Assembly (NCBI RefSeq): GCF_024806835.1
Contig: NZ_JANTYU010000003.1
Location: 602,667 to 666,666 of the forward strand
Direction of reading: 5' to 3'
Source: Xanthomonas sp. 3793
GTDB taxonomy: Bacteria; Pseudomonadota; Gammaproteobacteria; Xanthomonadales; Xanthomonadaceae
Length of the DNA: 64,000 nt
Positions 10,539 to 20,188 of this stretch are shown here, in pieces. The notes under the pieces were generated by a model. It worked only from the letters and a program-made list of their open reading frames with translations, had not been told where the DNA came from and made no database searches. Within the stretch, counting starts at the first letter, position 1; each line of letters begins with the position of its first letter. A program made the translations under genes and the position numbers.

Positions 10539-11468
10539 TCACTCGCTGAGCAACGGGCAGTCCACCGGCAAATGCATCCGCAGCCGTGCCGGCACGCAGT
10601 CGATATGGAAATGCAGCGAGGTTTCCGGTTCGCCATCCAGGTTCAGCGTGAGCGGTTGCTGCGAGAGGATTTCCAGCCAGGGCAGCCGCGCGCGCACGGC
10701 GACGCGTTCCAACGCCGCCTGCTTTCCGCCGGTGACCAGGGTGCCAAGCGTGGCGGCCACCTCGCCGTTGAGCGCTGGCACGATGGTGACGTCGAGCAGT
10801 CCATCGTCGATCAAGGCCTCCGGGCACAACGCCTGACCGCCGCCGGCCTGGCGCCCGTTGCCCAGGCCCAAGGCGATGAACTCGCCTTCCCAGCTGAAAT
10901 CCGGACCTGAAAAACGGGCACTGATCGGGTCGATCCGGCCCAGCCGCGACATGCCGGTAATCAGGTAGGCCAGGCCGCCAAGCATTTTTTTCAGGCCTTC
11001 GTCGGTTTCCACCGTGACCTGGGTCCCGAAGCCGCCGCTGGCGACATTGGCGCACCAGTGGGGGCCATGTGCGGTGTCGATGCGCAGCAGGTCGATCGCG
11101 TGCGCGGGGCGCTCGGCAATCAGGTTCAGCGCGTGGAGCGGTTCGATCGGCACGTTGGCGGCCGTGGCGAAATCATTGGCGGTGCCCAACGGGACCAGGC
11201 CCAGCGATGGCAGGCTGTCGGCATCGCCGTGGTGGTGCGCGAGCGCGGCGGCCACCTCGCTCAAGGTACCGTCGCCGCCGGCGGCCACCACCGTCTGCAC
11301 GCCATCGGCAACCGCTTCGGCAACGTAACGTTCGGCGTCACCCTCTTCCCAGGTGACGCGCACTTCGAGCTGCACGCCGCGGTTGCGCAACTCCCCCACC
11401 GCCTCACGCAGGTCCAGATTATCGGTGGACTTGCCGTTGAGGATCAGACGCCAGTGGGACGGGGCCAT
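10539..11468 (-). CDS. yegS: YegS/BmrU-family lipid kinase
   Basis: A 309-residue protein of the diacylglycerol-kinase-like fold: nucleotide loop GGDGT at residues 64-68 and [11 protein letters not shown] at about 92-102 are diagnostic. E. coli YegS phosphorylates phosphatidylglycerol in vitro; other relatives act on diacylglycerol or sphingoid bases, so the lipid substrate is uncertain. No membrane segment. Length is normal for the family. Monocistronic on the minus strand, about 450 bases upstream of the trpE start. Confidence 0.88.
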   Translation of the reverse strand: MAPSHWRLILNGKSTDNLDLREAVGELRNRGVQLEVRVTWEEGDAERYVAEAVADGVQTVVAAGGDGTLSEVAAALAHHHGDADSLPSLGLVPLGTANDFATAANVPIEPLHALNLIAERPAHAIDLLRIDTAHGPHWCANVASGGFGTQVTVETDEGLKKMLGGLAYLITGMSRLGRIDPISARFSGPDFSWEGEFIALGLGNGRQAGGGQALCPEALIDDGLLDVTIVPALNGEVAATLGTLVTGGKQAALERVAVRARLPWLEILSQQPLTLNLDGEPETSLHFHIDCVPARLRMHLPVDCPLLSE

Positions 11469-11519
11469 GCGCGCTGCCGATGCTGTGAGGGTGGTGGCCG
11501 CAGGCTAGCAGCGCGCCGA

Positions 11520-11672
11520 TGGGTGGATCGTGAATACGTAATGCCATCGGGCTGTCATGGGCATGTCATCGACAACCCGGAGAGTAGAAGGCCATAGCAG
11601 GGACGACGGGCGGAGGCAGGATCAGCCTCCAATTTTCTTGAAGGCCGCTCCGGGTGGAGCGGCCTTCCTTTT
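11520..11672 (+). ncRNA. candidate small RNA ending in an intrinsic terminator
   Basis: There is no gene on the plus strand here, yet 11641-11666 is an 11-bp perfect stem with a GGGT loop followed by CCTTTT, a good intrinsic terminator on the plus strand only. Just upstream is another perfect hairpin (11612-11617 with 11625-11630). Two stem-loops with a terminal T-run is the usual shape of a trans-acting sRNA. The 5' end is not defined; I set it arbitrarily. It might coincide with an already catalogued Xanthomonas sRNA. Confidence 0.45.
11641..11672 (+). terminator. intrinsic terminator with no upstream gene
   Basis: Perfect 11-bp stem, loop GGGT, then CCTTTT. On the minus strand it is followed by CAAGAAAATT rather than a T-run, so it is not the terminator of the rpe-GNAT transcript. 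Confidence 0.75.
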
Positions 11673-11829
11673 GTGCGCGCTGCGGGGCGCGCAGCGACCA
11701 ACAACGACTGCGCTCAGCGTCAGGCGGACTGGCGGTGCTCGTAACGGCATGGACCACGGGCAGATTCCGGCGCTGAGTGCGCCGCCCGTGTCCAGCTTTC
11801 GACTGCTCGCCCGGGTCTGCCGGCCGCTG

Positions 11830-12321
11830 TCAACCGCCCGCGGCAAATGCGGCCAGGCGCTCGCCATCGAGCCGGTACACCGTCCAACCGTCCATCGGGC
11901 GGGCGCCGACCGCCTGATAAAAGTCGATGGCCGGCTGATTCCAGTCCAGCACCGACCATTCGAAGCGTCCGCAGCCACGCCGCACCGCCAACCGGGCCAG
12001 ATACCGCAGCAGCATCAGGCCGGCGCCCTTGCCGCGCGCTTCCGGGCGTACGAACAGGTCTTCCAGGTACAGGCCGTTGCGGCCCAGCCAGGTCGAGTAG
12101 TTGAAGAAATACACCGCAAAGCCCAATGCCTGGCCGTCTTGCTCGCAGATCAGCGCATGCGCGGTGGCGCGCTCGCCGAACAGGCTGGCGTGCAGGTCGC
12201 CGGGAGTGGCCTTGACCGCGTCGGGCTCGCGCTCGTAGACGGCCAACGCGGTGATCAGCTCATGCAACAGCGGCACATCGTCGGGTGTGGCGGGACGGAT
12301 CTGCGGCACCGGCTGGCTCAT
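11830..12321 (-). CDS. GNAT-family N-acetyltransferase (diamine/SAT-like)
   Basis: A 163-residue single-domain acetyltransferase. The acetyl-CoA loop is [15 protein letters not shown] (R/Q-x-x-G-x-G type), preceded by [10 protein letters not shown] and followed by [21 protein letters not shown], the SAT-like signature of spermidine/spermine- or thialysine-acetyltransferases. The true acceptor is unknown. Its ATG overlaps the rpe stop by four bases (ATGA), so the two genes are cotranscribed. Confidence 0.87.
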   Translation of the reverse strand: MSQPVPQIRPATPDDVPLLHELITALAVYEREPDAVKATPGDLHASLFGERATAHALICEQDGQALGFAVYFFNYSTWLGRNGLYLEDLFVRPEARGKGAGLMLLRYLARLAVRRGCGRFEWSVLDWNQPAIDFYQAVGARPMDGWTVYRLDGERLAAFAAGG

Positions 12322-12989
12322 CGCACCGCATCCACCGCCGCGCGCATCTGCGCGATCACCTGCGCATAGTCGGGCGCATTGAAGATCGCCGAGCCAGCCA
12401 CGAAGGTATCGGCGCCGGCGGCAGCAATTGCGCCGATATTGTCGGCCTTGACCCCGCCATCGACCTCCAGCCGGATCGGCTTGCCCAGCGCATCGATCTT
12501 GCTGCGGATGGCGCGCAACTTATCCAGTGCCGACGGGATGAACGCCTGCCCGCCGAAACCGGGGTTGACCGACATCACCAGCACCAGATCCAGCTCCGGC
12601 AGCACCCAATCGAGAATATCCACCGGGGTGGCCGGGTTGAGCACCAGCCCGGCCTGGCAGCCGTGCGACTTGATCAGCTGGATCGTGCGATGCACATGGC
12701 GGCTGGCTTCGGGATGGAAGCTGATGGTCGTGGCGCCAGCCTCGGCGAAATCCGGCACGATGCGATCCACCGGCTCGACCATCAGGTGCACGTCGATCGG
12801 CGCGGTGATGCCGTGCTTGCGCAGGGCCTGGCACACCATGGGGCCGATGGTCAGATTGGGCACGTAATGGTTGTCCATCACGTCGAAGTGCACCCAGTCG
12901 GCGCCGGCCTTGAGGACGTTGTTCACCTCTTCGCCAAGACGGGCGAAATCGGCGGACAGGATGGACGGGGCGATTGCCGTCGGTTGCAT
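12318..12989 (-). CDS. rpe: ribulose-phosphate 3-epimerase
   Basis: A 223-residue (beta/alpha)8 enzyme that interconverts ribulose-5-P and xylulose-5-P. Seen are [16 protein letters not shown], the metal-binding [40 protein letters not shown] and [19 protein letters not shown] at 12989 is the family start; the open frame continues far upstream without similarity. The 319 bases upstream, to the plus-strand gene at 13309, show no gene. Confidence 0.96.
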   Translation of the reverse strand: MQPTAIAPSILSADFARLGEEVNNVLKAGADWVHFDVMDNHYVPNLTIGPMVCQALRKHGITAPIDVHLMVEPVDRIVPDFAEAGATTISFHPEASRHVHRTIQLIKSHGCQAGLVLNPATPVDILDWVLPELDLVLVMSVNPGFGGQAFIPSALDKLRAIRSKIDALGKPIRLEVDGGVKADNIGAIAAAGADTFVAGSAIFNAPDYAQVIAQMRAAVDAVR

Positions 12990-13308
12990 GGGCAGCTCGG
13001 GAAAATGCAGGAGCCCCATTGTCGCAACCAGGGACCGGCGAGGAAAGCCGAGCCCGGCCGGAGGTTTGACCCAACCATCGCATGGATGGCAGGGGTCCGG
13101 CCGTGCCTGGCATCCAGGCGAGCATCGGTAGCGCCGCAGGGGGCGCCCCCCCCTCCCCAAGTCCGCATCGTCCGGATAGCGTCCTGGCGTGCGCCCGGCG
13201 GGGCCGCACGGACGAGCGCGTCGCAAAACGCAGGCGCCGGTGCATCCGTAGCGGACGCGAGCGCGTACGTACCAGACCGGCGCGCCGCGCCAGATGCAAG
13301 GAGACCGC

Positions 13309-14148
13309 ATGAAAACCACCCCGCTCGCTTCCGCCGCTCTCGTCCTGCTGGCCCTGGCCCCTTCGGCCTGGGCACAAACCGGCCCGGCCGACTGGTCCGG
13401 CTTTTCCCTAGGCGCCAATGTGGGCGGTGCCGATCCTGCCGGGGTGTCCGGCGGCCGTTTCGGCTTCGACACCAACCTGGATGGCCGCGACGGCGACCAG
13501 GTCAGCACCGCCACCGGTACCGATGCGTTCTCGCCCGGCTTTTGCGGCGGCGCGGCGGCCGGGCGCACGCCGGCCAGCGGCTGCAGCAAGGACAAGGGCG
13601 GCGCCGAATACGGGGCGCGGCTGGGCTACGACTGGCAGGCCGGCAACTGGGTCTATGGCGTCGTGGCCGAGTACACCCGCAACGACATCCGCGACAGCGT
13701 CAGCGCCTTCAGCACCACGCCTGCGCTGTACACCTTCACCCGCCAGCTCAACCGTACCGCTGCGTTGCGCGGCCGGATCGGCTATGCCTTCGGCCAGCAG
13801 GGCGATTACCTGGCGTACTTCACCGCCGGCGTGGCGCGCGGCGAGTTCGACCACAGCTTTGCCAGCAGCAACACCGCCAACAGCTTCACCGGCAGCGGCG
13901 GCGACAGCGCCGACGGCTATCAGGCCGGCGTCGGCCTGCAGCGTCATTTGAGCGACCATGTCTCGGTGGGCGTGGAATACCTGTTCACCCGCCTGCAGGA
14001 CGAAGACACCCGCGTGCGCGTGGGGCCGGGCACCGCGCCGGCCACCAACCCGTTCCTGCGCGTCAATCCGGCCGGCACCGACCTGCGCCGCACCGACACC
14101 GACTTTTCGACCAATGCGGTACGGCTGACGGCGACGTATCGCTTCTGA
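13309..14148 (+). CDS. outer-membrane beta-barrel protein (opacity/OmpA-like porin fold)
   Basis: A 279-residue protein with a clear signal peptide (cleavage after AWAQ, about residue 24) and a barrel of alternating-hydrophobicity strands ending in aromatic YRF, the usual outer-membrane C-terminus. [18 protein letters not shown] and [10 protein letters not shown] are typical of the omptin/Opa-like 8-strand superfamily. Two Cys (FCGG..SGC) may pair. AAGGAG lies 7 bases before the ATG. Function unknown; relatives are called porin or opacity protein. A strong terminator follows. Confidence 0.82.
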   Translation: MKTTPLASAALVLLALAPSAWAQTGPADWSGFSLGANVGGADPAGVSGGRFGFDTNLDGRDGDQVSTATGTDAFSPGFCGGAAAGRTPASGCSKDKGGAEYGARLGYDWQAGNWVYGVVAEYTRNDIRDSVSAFSTTPALYTFTRQLNRTAALRGRIGYAFGQQGDYLAYFTAGVARGEFDHSFASSNTANSFTGSGGDSADGYQAGVGLQRHLSDHVSVGVEYLFTRLQDEDTRVRVGPGTAPATNPFLRVNPAGTDLRRTDTDFSTNAVRLTATYRF

Positions 14149-14161
14149 TGACTGCCTGATG

Positions 14162-14201
14162 GCAGCGCCCCCCGGGCTGGGGCTGGGGGCGCTGTTTTTT
14201 T
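14162..14201 (+). terminator. intrinsic terminator after the beta-barrel gene
   Basis: The stem CAGCGCCCCC / GGGGGCGCTG is followed by seven T. It lies 15 bases after the stop codon. Confidence 0.85.
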
Positions 14202-14265
14202 GGGGATGCGCGGCGACCCGGCGTGCTGCCAACTTTAGAACGCGCTAGACAGTCCCCTCATCCAG

Positions 14266-14595
14266 TCAGCGCTTGCGTAGCCGCTGGATCCGGTCGTAGG
14301 CGGCGTTGATCTGGCTGGCTTTTTTTTCGGCTTGGCGACGGGCTTCCGGGTCGGCGTTGGCCACCTTGTCCGGGTGGTAGCGCGACATCAGCCGGCGATA
14401 GGCCAGATCGATCTCGGCCGTGGTGGCGTCCGGCTCCAGTCCAAGGGCTTCGTACGGGTTTTCCGCGCGCCGCTTGAACCAGCCGGCATCCACCGCGTGC
14501 CCGATGGCCAGGCCGATCATCAGCCCCACGAAGGGCGCGCCGCGGAACAGCAGGGCGCCGGCCAATGCGCCGAGCAGTTTTCCGTACCAGGACAT
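14266..14595 (-). CDS. short membrane-anchored J-domain protein
   Basis: A 109-residue protein with a hydrophobic glycine-rich N-terminus (residues 5-30, LLGALAGALLF..GLMIGLAIGHA) and a C-terminal J domain with the HPD motif in MSRYHPDKVAN. It resembles DjlA in layout but lacks the central TerB domain, so it is about 160 residues shorter. It probably stimulates DnaK at the membrane. The start MSWYGKLLG at 14595 fits DjlA-like N-termini; the longer frame to 14727 has no similarity. It is divergent from purC. Confidence 0.8.
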   Translation of the reverse strand: MSWYGKLLGALAGALLFRGAPFVGLMIGLAIGHAVDAGWFKRRAENPYEALGLEPDATTAEIDLAYRRLMSRYHPDKVANADPEARRQAEKKASQINAAYDRIQRLRKR

Positions 14596-14802
14596 GAGCG
14601 ATCGGGGGCGGCAAGGCGGGCTGGCGATCTTACCCGAACGCCCGCCCGGCCTGGCTGACGGGCCGTCGACACCGAGTGTGCGGCGGCGGCCAATAAATCC
14701 AGCGGGGCGCGCCGAAGCGCCGTACACTACGCGGCCCGCTGCACACCCGCGGGCCCGCCGGGTCCCGGGGACAGCGTCATAGCGACGTCCTTAGGAGTGC
14801 CT

Positions 14803-15729
14803 GTGTCGACCACGCTGTTGCAATCCGATCTGCCCGGCCTGCCGTTGCGTCATCGTGGCAAGGTCCGCGATGTCTTCGATATTCCCCGCGAGCGCCTGCC
14901 CGCCGATGCGCCGCCCGGCGACTACCTGCTGATGGTGGCCACCGACCGCCTGTCCGCGTTCGATGTGGTGTTGCCGGACCCGATCCCCGGCAAGGGCGAG
15001 ATGCTGTGCCAGGTCTCCAATTTCTGGTTCCACAAGACCGACCACCTGATGCCCAACCACCTGGTCAACATCGCGGTGGAGCAGGTGCTGCCCGACGGTG
15101 TGGACCCGACGCTCTATGCCAAACGTGCAGTGGTCACGCGCAAGCTCAAGCCGGTGCCGGTGGAAGCGATCGCGCGCGGCTATCTGATCGGCAGCGGCTG
15201 GAAGGACTATCAGCGCACCGGCAAGGTCAGCGGCATCGAATTGCCCGACGGCCTGCGCCAGGCCGAGAAACTGCCCGAGCCGATCTTTACCCCATCGACC
15301 AAGGCCGCCGTCGGCGACCATGACGAAAACATCGACTTCGACGCGATGGTCAAGACCGTGGGCGCCGAACTGGCCGAGCGCGTGCGCGATGCCACCTTGC
15401 GCATTTACCGCTTCGCCGCGGATTTTGCCGCCGAACGCGGCATTCTGCTGGCCGACACCAAGTTCGAATTCGGCACCGACGCCGATGGCCGCCTGTACAT
15501 CATGGACGAGATGCTGACCCCGGACTCGTCGCGCTACTGGCCGGCCGATCAATATGAAGTGGGCACCAGCCCGCCAAGCTACGACAAGCAGTTCGTGCGC
15601 GATTATCTGGAGACGCTGGACTGGGGCAAGACCGCACCGGGCCCGAGCCTGCCGGCAGAAGTGATCGAACGCACGCGCGCAAAATACGCCGAGGCACTGC
15701 AGCGGTTGGCGGGTATTTCGGTCGATTGA
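14803..15729 (+). CDS. purC: SAICAR synthase (phosphoribosylaminoimidazole-succinocarboxamide synthase)
   Basis: A 308-residue enzyme of the long PurC type. It ligates aspartate to CAIR in purine synthesis. Motifs: GKVRDVFDI (nucleotide loop), [42 protein letters not shown] and [16 protein letters not shown] at 14789-14795 sits 7 bases before the GTG at 14803 but only one base before the GTG at 14797, so I chose 14803 ([10 protein letters not shown]). Confidence 0.95.
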   Translation: MSTTLLQSDLPGLPLRHRGKVRDVFDIPRERLPADAPPGDYLLMVATDRLSAFDVVLPDPIPGKGEMLCQVSNFWFHKTDHLMPNHLVNIAVEQVLPDGVDPTLYAKRAVVTRKLKPVPVEAIARGYLIGSGWKDYQRTGKVSGIELPDGLRQAEKLPEPIFTPSTKAAVGDHDENIDFDAMVKTVGAELAERVRDATLRIYRFAADFAAERGILLADTKFEFGTDADGRLYIMDEMLTPDSSRYWPADQYEVGTSPPSYDKQFVRDYLETLDWGKTAPGPSLPAEVIERTRAKYAEALQRLAGISVD

Positions 15730-15736
15730 GTTTTGG

Positions 15737-15758
15737 AGCCCCGCTCTCGGGGCTTTAG
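15737..15758 (+). terminator. weak terminator after purC
   Basis: The stem AGCCCCG/CGGGGCT with loop CTCT is followed by only three T. It begins about 8 bases after the purC stop. Confidence 0.45.
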
Positions 15759-15847
15759 CACTGCACTGAAGCAGCAATGGTGGGCAGCGCTCTTTATTGA
15801 GCGCTGAAGGACGCACCTGACGCGGTCTGTTGGCCAAGGAAGTCGCA

Positions 15848-16534
15848 ATGGCACTCTCACATTTTTCATTCCGCAAATTGCCGGCGTTACGCAACACACT
15901 GCTGCCCGGGCTGCTTGCAGTAGGCGCGTGCAGCGCCGGCGAATCAGCAACCCCTGCCGCGCCGCCAGTCACATCGACGGCATCGGCATCGGCGTCTGCC
16001 GCAACCCGCGCATCGGCGTCTGCTGGCGCTTCCGTCGCTGACCGGCTCGCGACGTTTCTCCAGGCAAGCGGCGTGCAGTGTGCCGATGCGAACATGGCAA
16101 AAGGCTGCACGGCCGGAAATGTCGATGCCGGCGATTTCTACGACGTAGAGCTCTCGCCTGCATGTGGCGATGCGGGCTTGTTTGCCGGCGTGGCGCAGGT
16201 AAGCGGGGTGGAGGCACTTGATGCGGCGCCGACCACTGGCAGTCGTGCGGTCGCCAGAGCCAGGCTGGCGCAGGGCCAGCTCGTCTGCATTCAAGCGATC
16301 GGCCGTGCCGGACAGAATCCTCTGTATTACTACGTCATTGCGATTCCTGCAGACAGTGTTGCCGGATGCAAGAACAACCCGGCATGCGGAACATATGGCG
16401 ACAGGCCGATCCAACGCTCGAAGAGCGTCCCCGGCGGGAGTTGCCATGCCGCCGCCCCAGGCCAGTATGTCGGCGACTGCGCACAGGGATGGGTGGGTGC
16501 GGATGCACTCGATGTATTTTCAAACGGGATATAG
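15848..16534 (+). CDS. putative lipoprotein, function unknown
   Basis: A 228-residue protein with an N-terminal hydrophobic segment ending LLAVGAC, a plausible lipobox, then a low-complexity Ala/Ser/Thr linker (residues ~40-70) and a Cys-rich domain (CADANMAKGC, CGDAG, CIQA, CKNNPACG, CHAAAPGQYVGDC). I do not recognise the domain. MALSHFSF at 15848 is a better start than the ATG six codons upstream because it puts a basic stretch before the hydrophobic core. The 290 bases after it hold no clear gene. Confidence 0.65.
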   Translation: MALSHFSFRKLPALRNTLLPGLLAVGACSAGESATPAAPPVTSTASASASAATRASASAGASVADRLATFLQASGVQCADANMAKGCTAGNVDAGDFYDVELSPACGDAGLFAGVAQVSGVEALDAAPTTGSRAVARARLAQGQLVCIQAIGRAGQNPLYYYVIAIPADSVAGCKNNPACGTYGDRPIQRSKSVPGGSCHAAAPGQYVGDCAQGWVGADALDVFSNGI

Positions 16535-16824
16535 TCAGCCGCGCCATGCCGGATACATCTCCGGCCAAACCACGATCAAATCATGATGATCTTTGCGCAG
16601 GCTCGATCGAGACAACCTGGCCTCGCTGACAGCAATCAACGGCCACGGACTCACGCAAGCACCGGGGCCATCGTCAGGCTGCTTGTTCTGCAAGGACAGT
16701 GGCCTGCTGCATGCCGGCAAGTTTGCGCAACCCACGACGCCGCAAGCTTTCACACATTGGCAAGCAGCGCGCGTATAGCATCCCGCCCGCGCTCCAGCTG
16801 CCCCGCTACGATCAGGAGGATCCC

Positions 16825-17331
16825 TTGGCCCTTTTCCGAACGTCCCTGCACGCTCTCGCACTGAGCCTGGCGCTGGCTGCCTGCAAGCCGCAAGCAGAGC
16901 CTGGCGGCGCTGCGACGCCTGCTGCGAATGCAGCACCTGCAGTTTCGGCATCCGCCACCGTTCCGGCCACGCCTGCGCAGACGACAACCTGCCCCAGCGC
17001 CGACTTCTCTGCGTTTCTGAAAAGCTTCAGTGCAGACATTGCGGTACAGGAAAAGGCCACGGCCGATCCGCTGACGATGATTGAACTCGACCCCGACGCA
17101 CAGCCCGAGCCGACGCCGGTCACCCGCACGGTTGCGCTGGCCAATGTCCAATGGCCTGTCATCCCGAACCTGGAAGCAGCCCGCAACGGCGGCCGCGAGG
17201 TCACGATTTCCGAAGAGGCCGATGGCCGACAGGTACTGGTCCGCACGCCCGACACCGGCGATCAGCAGGTCTACCACTTCGCCCGGCGCCCGTGCTGGAT
17301 GCTGGTCGAGGTGGACGACCAGTCTCTGTAA
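16825..17331 (+). CDS. putative lipoprotein, function unknown (TTG start)
   Basis: A 168-residue protein starting at TTG (16825), chosen because AGGAGG lies 5 bases upstream and because it yields a clean signal: MALFRTSLHALALSLALAAC with a canonical LAAC lipobox. After an Ala/Pro-rich tether (~20-52) comes a small domain (TTTCPSADFSAFLKSFSADIAVQEKATADPL .. YHFARRPCWMLVEVDDQSL), a periplasmic fold seen in uncharacterised proteobacterial proteins. The two Cys could form a disulfide. Second of two adjacent lipoproteins after purC, but not similar to the first. Confidence 0.75.
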   Translation: MALFRTSLHALALSLALAACKPQAEPGGAATPAANAAPAVSASATVPATPAQTTTCPSADFSAFLKSFSADIAVQEKATADPLTMIELDPDAQPEPTPVTRTVALANVQWPVIPNLEAARNGGREVTISEEADGRQVLVRTPDTGDQQVYHFARRPCWMLVEVDDQSL

Positions 17332-17877
17332 TCAGCGCGCTAGCGACGACACTGGTAATGGCATGCCCGCCAACGTTTCAGCAGAGAACCGTGCGTCCTT
17401 TCCGATTGATCTGCCCTGTTATGCGTGACCTGCCCGAATCCGAATCCGAGACCGAACAACACAGCACACTGGAATTGACCGCCAAGGATTTCGGTACGTT
17501 AGCGTTCCCGGAATTCGGGGGCGCAGACGCAGGCGGGTAGACGACGGCGTTGACAAGCTGCCGCAGGAACTCAATCGTCTTGATGTGCGCGATGCACAGG
17601 GCAATCGGCTTGCCGAGGATGGTTGCTTGGGCGACAGAGAGATTGCGCGGATGCACGCCGGACGATGCGCTGCGTGCAATGGGACGGGCAGATCTCTGCG
17701 ATGCGCTGCGCAGCGCAAAGTGGCCGGGCGCACAGAACGCGATACATCTGTAACTTTTACTACTGTCCAGTTAGGGACTGTGCAAGCGTAGCTGACGGCA
17801 CCCGAGGTGCCATCGGCGACCGGCTGTCGGGGGGTGCCGCCGGTCTTTGCATCGCACGTTTTCTGGAGAGAGTCGTC
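17332..17877. other. 546-base space, no confident gene
   Basis: Several short overlapping frames exist on both strands, none with a good ribosome site or recognisable domain. A plus-strand stretch near 17389-17690 reads partly like protein in two different frames (ELTAKDFGTLAFPEFGG, then DDGVDKLPQELNRLDVRDAQGN after a frame change), so it may be a decayed gene. The last ~60 bases carry the leader of the protease gene. Confidence 0.35.
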
Positions 17878-19476
17878 ATGCATTTTCATCGCCTGGGCGC
17901 GGCCATCTGCTGCGCGCTATCGTTTTCTGCTGTCGCTACTGCGGCTGATCTATCCACTACTACTGCAGCGGTATCGCGCGCGCAGTCGCTGCTGGGGAAC
18001 AACGCCGCAGCGCTGGCCAATCGTGCGCCAGCCGATGCCTTCATCGCGCGCGACAGCATCGTCGATGCCGATGGCACCGAGCATGTGCGCTTCGATCGTA
18101 CCTATCAGGGATTGCCGGTCATCGGCGGCGATGTGGTGGTGCATTCGCGGCGCGGCGTGATGCGCCAGTTGAGTCAGACCATGGAGACCAGCGTCCGTCC
18201 CAGCCTGCTGCCGGGCATCGATGCCGCCACCGCCTTGCGCGTGGCAGGTGGGCAGTTCGACGTACCGCAAGCCGCCGCACCACGCGCAAGCCTTGCGCTG
18301 TACGCGCGCCAAGGCACGCCGCGACTGGTATATGAGGTGATCTATAGCGGCATCAAACCCGATCAGACGCCCACCGAAATGCATTACATCGTCGATGCAG
18401 TGGATCAACGCATCCTCGAATCCTGGGACACGGTGCATACCGCGTGCGCAGGCGGTACCAGCGCGGCCGGCACCGGGCGCTCGCTGTATGCCGGCAGCGT
18501 GGCGTTGGCCACGACGCGTTGCAGCAGCGGTTACGAATTGACCGATCTGAGCCGCGGCAGCGGTGCCACCTACAACATGCGCAACAGCACCTCCGGCAAC
18601 GGCACCTTGGTCACCGATGCCGATAATGCATGGGGTAGCGGCGCCAACAGCGATACGGTGACCGCAGCGGTGGATGCGCATTACGGCGTGGCGTTGACCT
18701 GGGACTACTACCGCACCGCGCATGCACGCAGCGGCATCGCCAACGATGGCGCCGGTGCGCGCAGCCGCGTGCATTACGGCAGTCGTTACAACAACGCCTT
18801 CTGGCAGGACAGCTGCTTCTGCATGACCTTCGGCGATGGCGACGGCAGCACCTTCACGCCACTGGTGTCGGTGGATGTGGCCGGCCACGAGATGACCCAT
18901 GGCGTGACCAGCCGCACTGCGCGATTGGTGTACTCGGGCGAATCGGGAGGCTTGAACGAAGCCACGTCCGACATCATGGGCGCGATGGTGGAGTACTCCG
19001 CCAACAACAGTGCGCAGCCGGGTAACTATCTGATCGGCGAAAAGATCATCCCCGGCAACAGCAGCGGCACGCTGGCATTGCGCTACATGTTCAAGCCGAG
19101 CCTGGATGGCGATTCGCCCGATTGCTACAGCAGCAGCCTGGGCTCGCTCAACGTGCATTACAGCTCTGGCGTGGCCAACCATTTCTACTATCTGCTGGCC
19201 GAAGGCGCGGTAGTGCCGAGCGGCTTCGGTGCCGGCACCAGCTGGAACGTAACCCCGGCCGGGCTGGTCTGCAACGGCAATACCGCGTTGACGGCGATCG
19301 GCCGGACCGCGGCCAGCCGCATCTGGTATCGCGCGCTCACCGTCTACATGACCTCCTCCAGCAACTACGCCGCCGCACGCAGGGCCACGTTGAGCGCGGC
19401 CACCGATCTGTATGGCGGCACCTCCACCCAGTACCGCGCCGTGGCAGCCGCCTGGAGCGCGGTATCGGTCAACTGA
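17878..19476 (+). CDS. secreted M4-family (thermolysin-like) metalloprotease
   Basis: A 532-residue preproprotein: signal peptide (MHFHRLGAAICCALSFSAVATAA), FTP/PepSY propeptide region (~45-185), then a thermolysin catalytic domain. Zinc ligands and catalytic Glu are in HEMTH (337-341), and the third ligand E361 in GGLNEATSD. The acid/base His is H428 in NVHYSSGVANHFYYLL. GAGAG precedes the ATG at 17878. Expected to be exported to the periplasm and released by type II secretion as an extracellular protease. No C-terminal PPC domain. Confidence 0.93.
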   Translation: MHFHRLGAAICCALSFSAVATAADLSTTTAAVSRAQSLLGNNAAALANRAPADAFIARDSIVDADGTEHVRFDRTYQGLPVIGGDVVVHSRRGVMRQLSQTMETSVRPSLLPGIDAATALRVAGGQFDVPQAAAPRASLALYARQGTPRLVYEVIYSGIKPDQTPTEMHYIVDAVDQRILESWDTVHTACAGGTSAAGTGRSLYAGSVALATTRCSSGYELTDLSRGSGATYNMRNSTSGNGTLVTDADNAWGSGANSDTVTAAVDAHYGVALTWDYYRTAHARSGIANDGAGARSRVHYGSRYNNAFWQDSCFCMTFGDGDGSTFTPLVSVDVAGHEMTHGVTSRTARLVYSGESGGLNEATSDIMGAMVEYSANNSAQPGNYLIGEKIIPGNSSGTLALRYMFKPSLDGDSPDCYSSSLGSLNVHYSSGVANHFYYLLAEGAVVPSGFGAGTSWNVTPAGLVCNGNTALTAIGRTAASRIWYRALTVYMTSSSNYAAARRATLSAATDLYGGTSTQYRAVAAAWSAVSVN

Positions 19477-19586
19477 TGCTATCCGGGCCTCGCCATGCCA
19501 GTGTTGCGTGGCGGGGCCCGGTTACCGGTGGAGCGCCACCGCAGCCGTTCGCACGCGTATGCTTGGGGTCATTCCTGGGAGGGAAC

Positions 19587-20072
19587 ATGACCGAACGCAC
19601 CACGACCGCGCGACCGATCGAGCGCTATTTCGCCAGCTATTCCGACGATCACCGCAACGACACCAATCAGCTGATCCATGTGGTCGCGGTGCCGGCCATC
19701 CTGTGGTCGGTGGTGGGCCTGCTCTGGTGCATTCCGGTGGGCGGCACCTGGTTCAGCAGCGGGGTGTGGGCAGCGCTGTCGATGTTTGCGGCGTGGTCGT
19801 ATTACAACCGGCTGTCGCGCCCGCTCGGGCTGGGCATGCTGGGCATCTTCTTTTTCTTCGGCTGCCTGTGCCGGTTGATCGAAGGCCGCATCGGGCTGAC
19901 CGGATTGTTCGCCACCGCACTGTCGGTGTTCGTGCTGGCATGGATTGCGCAATTTGTGGGCCACAAGATCGAAGGCCGCAAGCCGAGCTTTCTGACCGAT
20001 CTGACCTATCTGCTGATCGGGCCGATCTGGGTGCTGGCCAAGGTGTATCGCCAGTTGGGGTGGCGGTACTGA
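19587..20072 (+). CDS. Mpo1-like (DUF962) integral membrane protein
   Basis: A 161-residue protein with four to five hydrophobic helices. The N-terminal SDDHRNDTNQLIHVVAVPAILWSVVG and the HKIEGRKPSFLTDLTYLLIGPIWVLAKV end are diagnostic of DUF962; the conserved histidines in H-R-N..N-Q-L-I-H and G-H-K-I-E-G-R-K-P bind iron in yeast Mpo1, a 2-hydroxy fatty acid dioxygenase. A role in bacterial lipid turnover is inferred only. GGGAGGG is 4-5 bases before the ATG. It follows the protease gene by 110 bases. Confidence 0.83.
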   Translation: MTERTTTARPIERYFASYSDDHRNDTNQLIHVVAVPAILWSVVGLLWCIPVGGTWFSSGVWAALSMFAAWSYYNRLSRPLGLGMLGIFFFFGCLCRLIEGRIGLTGLFATALSVFVLAWIAQFVGHKIEGRKPSFLTDLTYLLIGPIWVLAKVYRQLGWRY

Positions 20073-20188
20073 GTCCGGCGGCGACGTGCCTGGCATGTCT
20101 CGCAGGACTGTAGGCGTGGTCTGATGTCATTGCACACTGCACTGCGGCTGCGCACATCGAGCGCACCACGCGCCACGCGCGCACGGCA

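Noticed and set aside
12285..14159. Long plus-strand frame covering rpe and the beta-barrel gene
   Set aside because: Crosses two well-supported genes in other frames and shows no recognisable domain.
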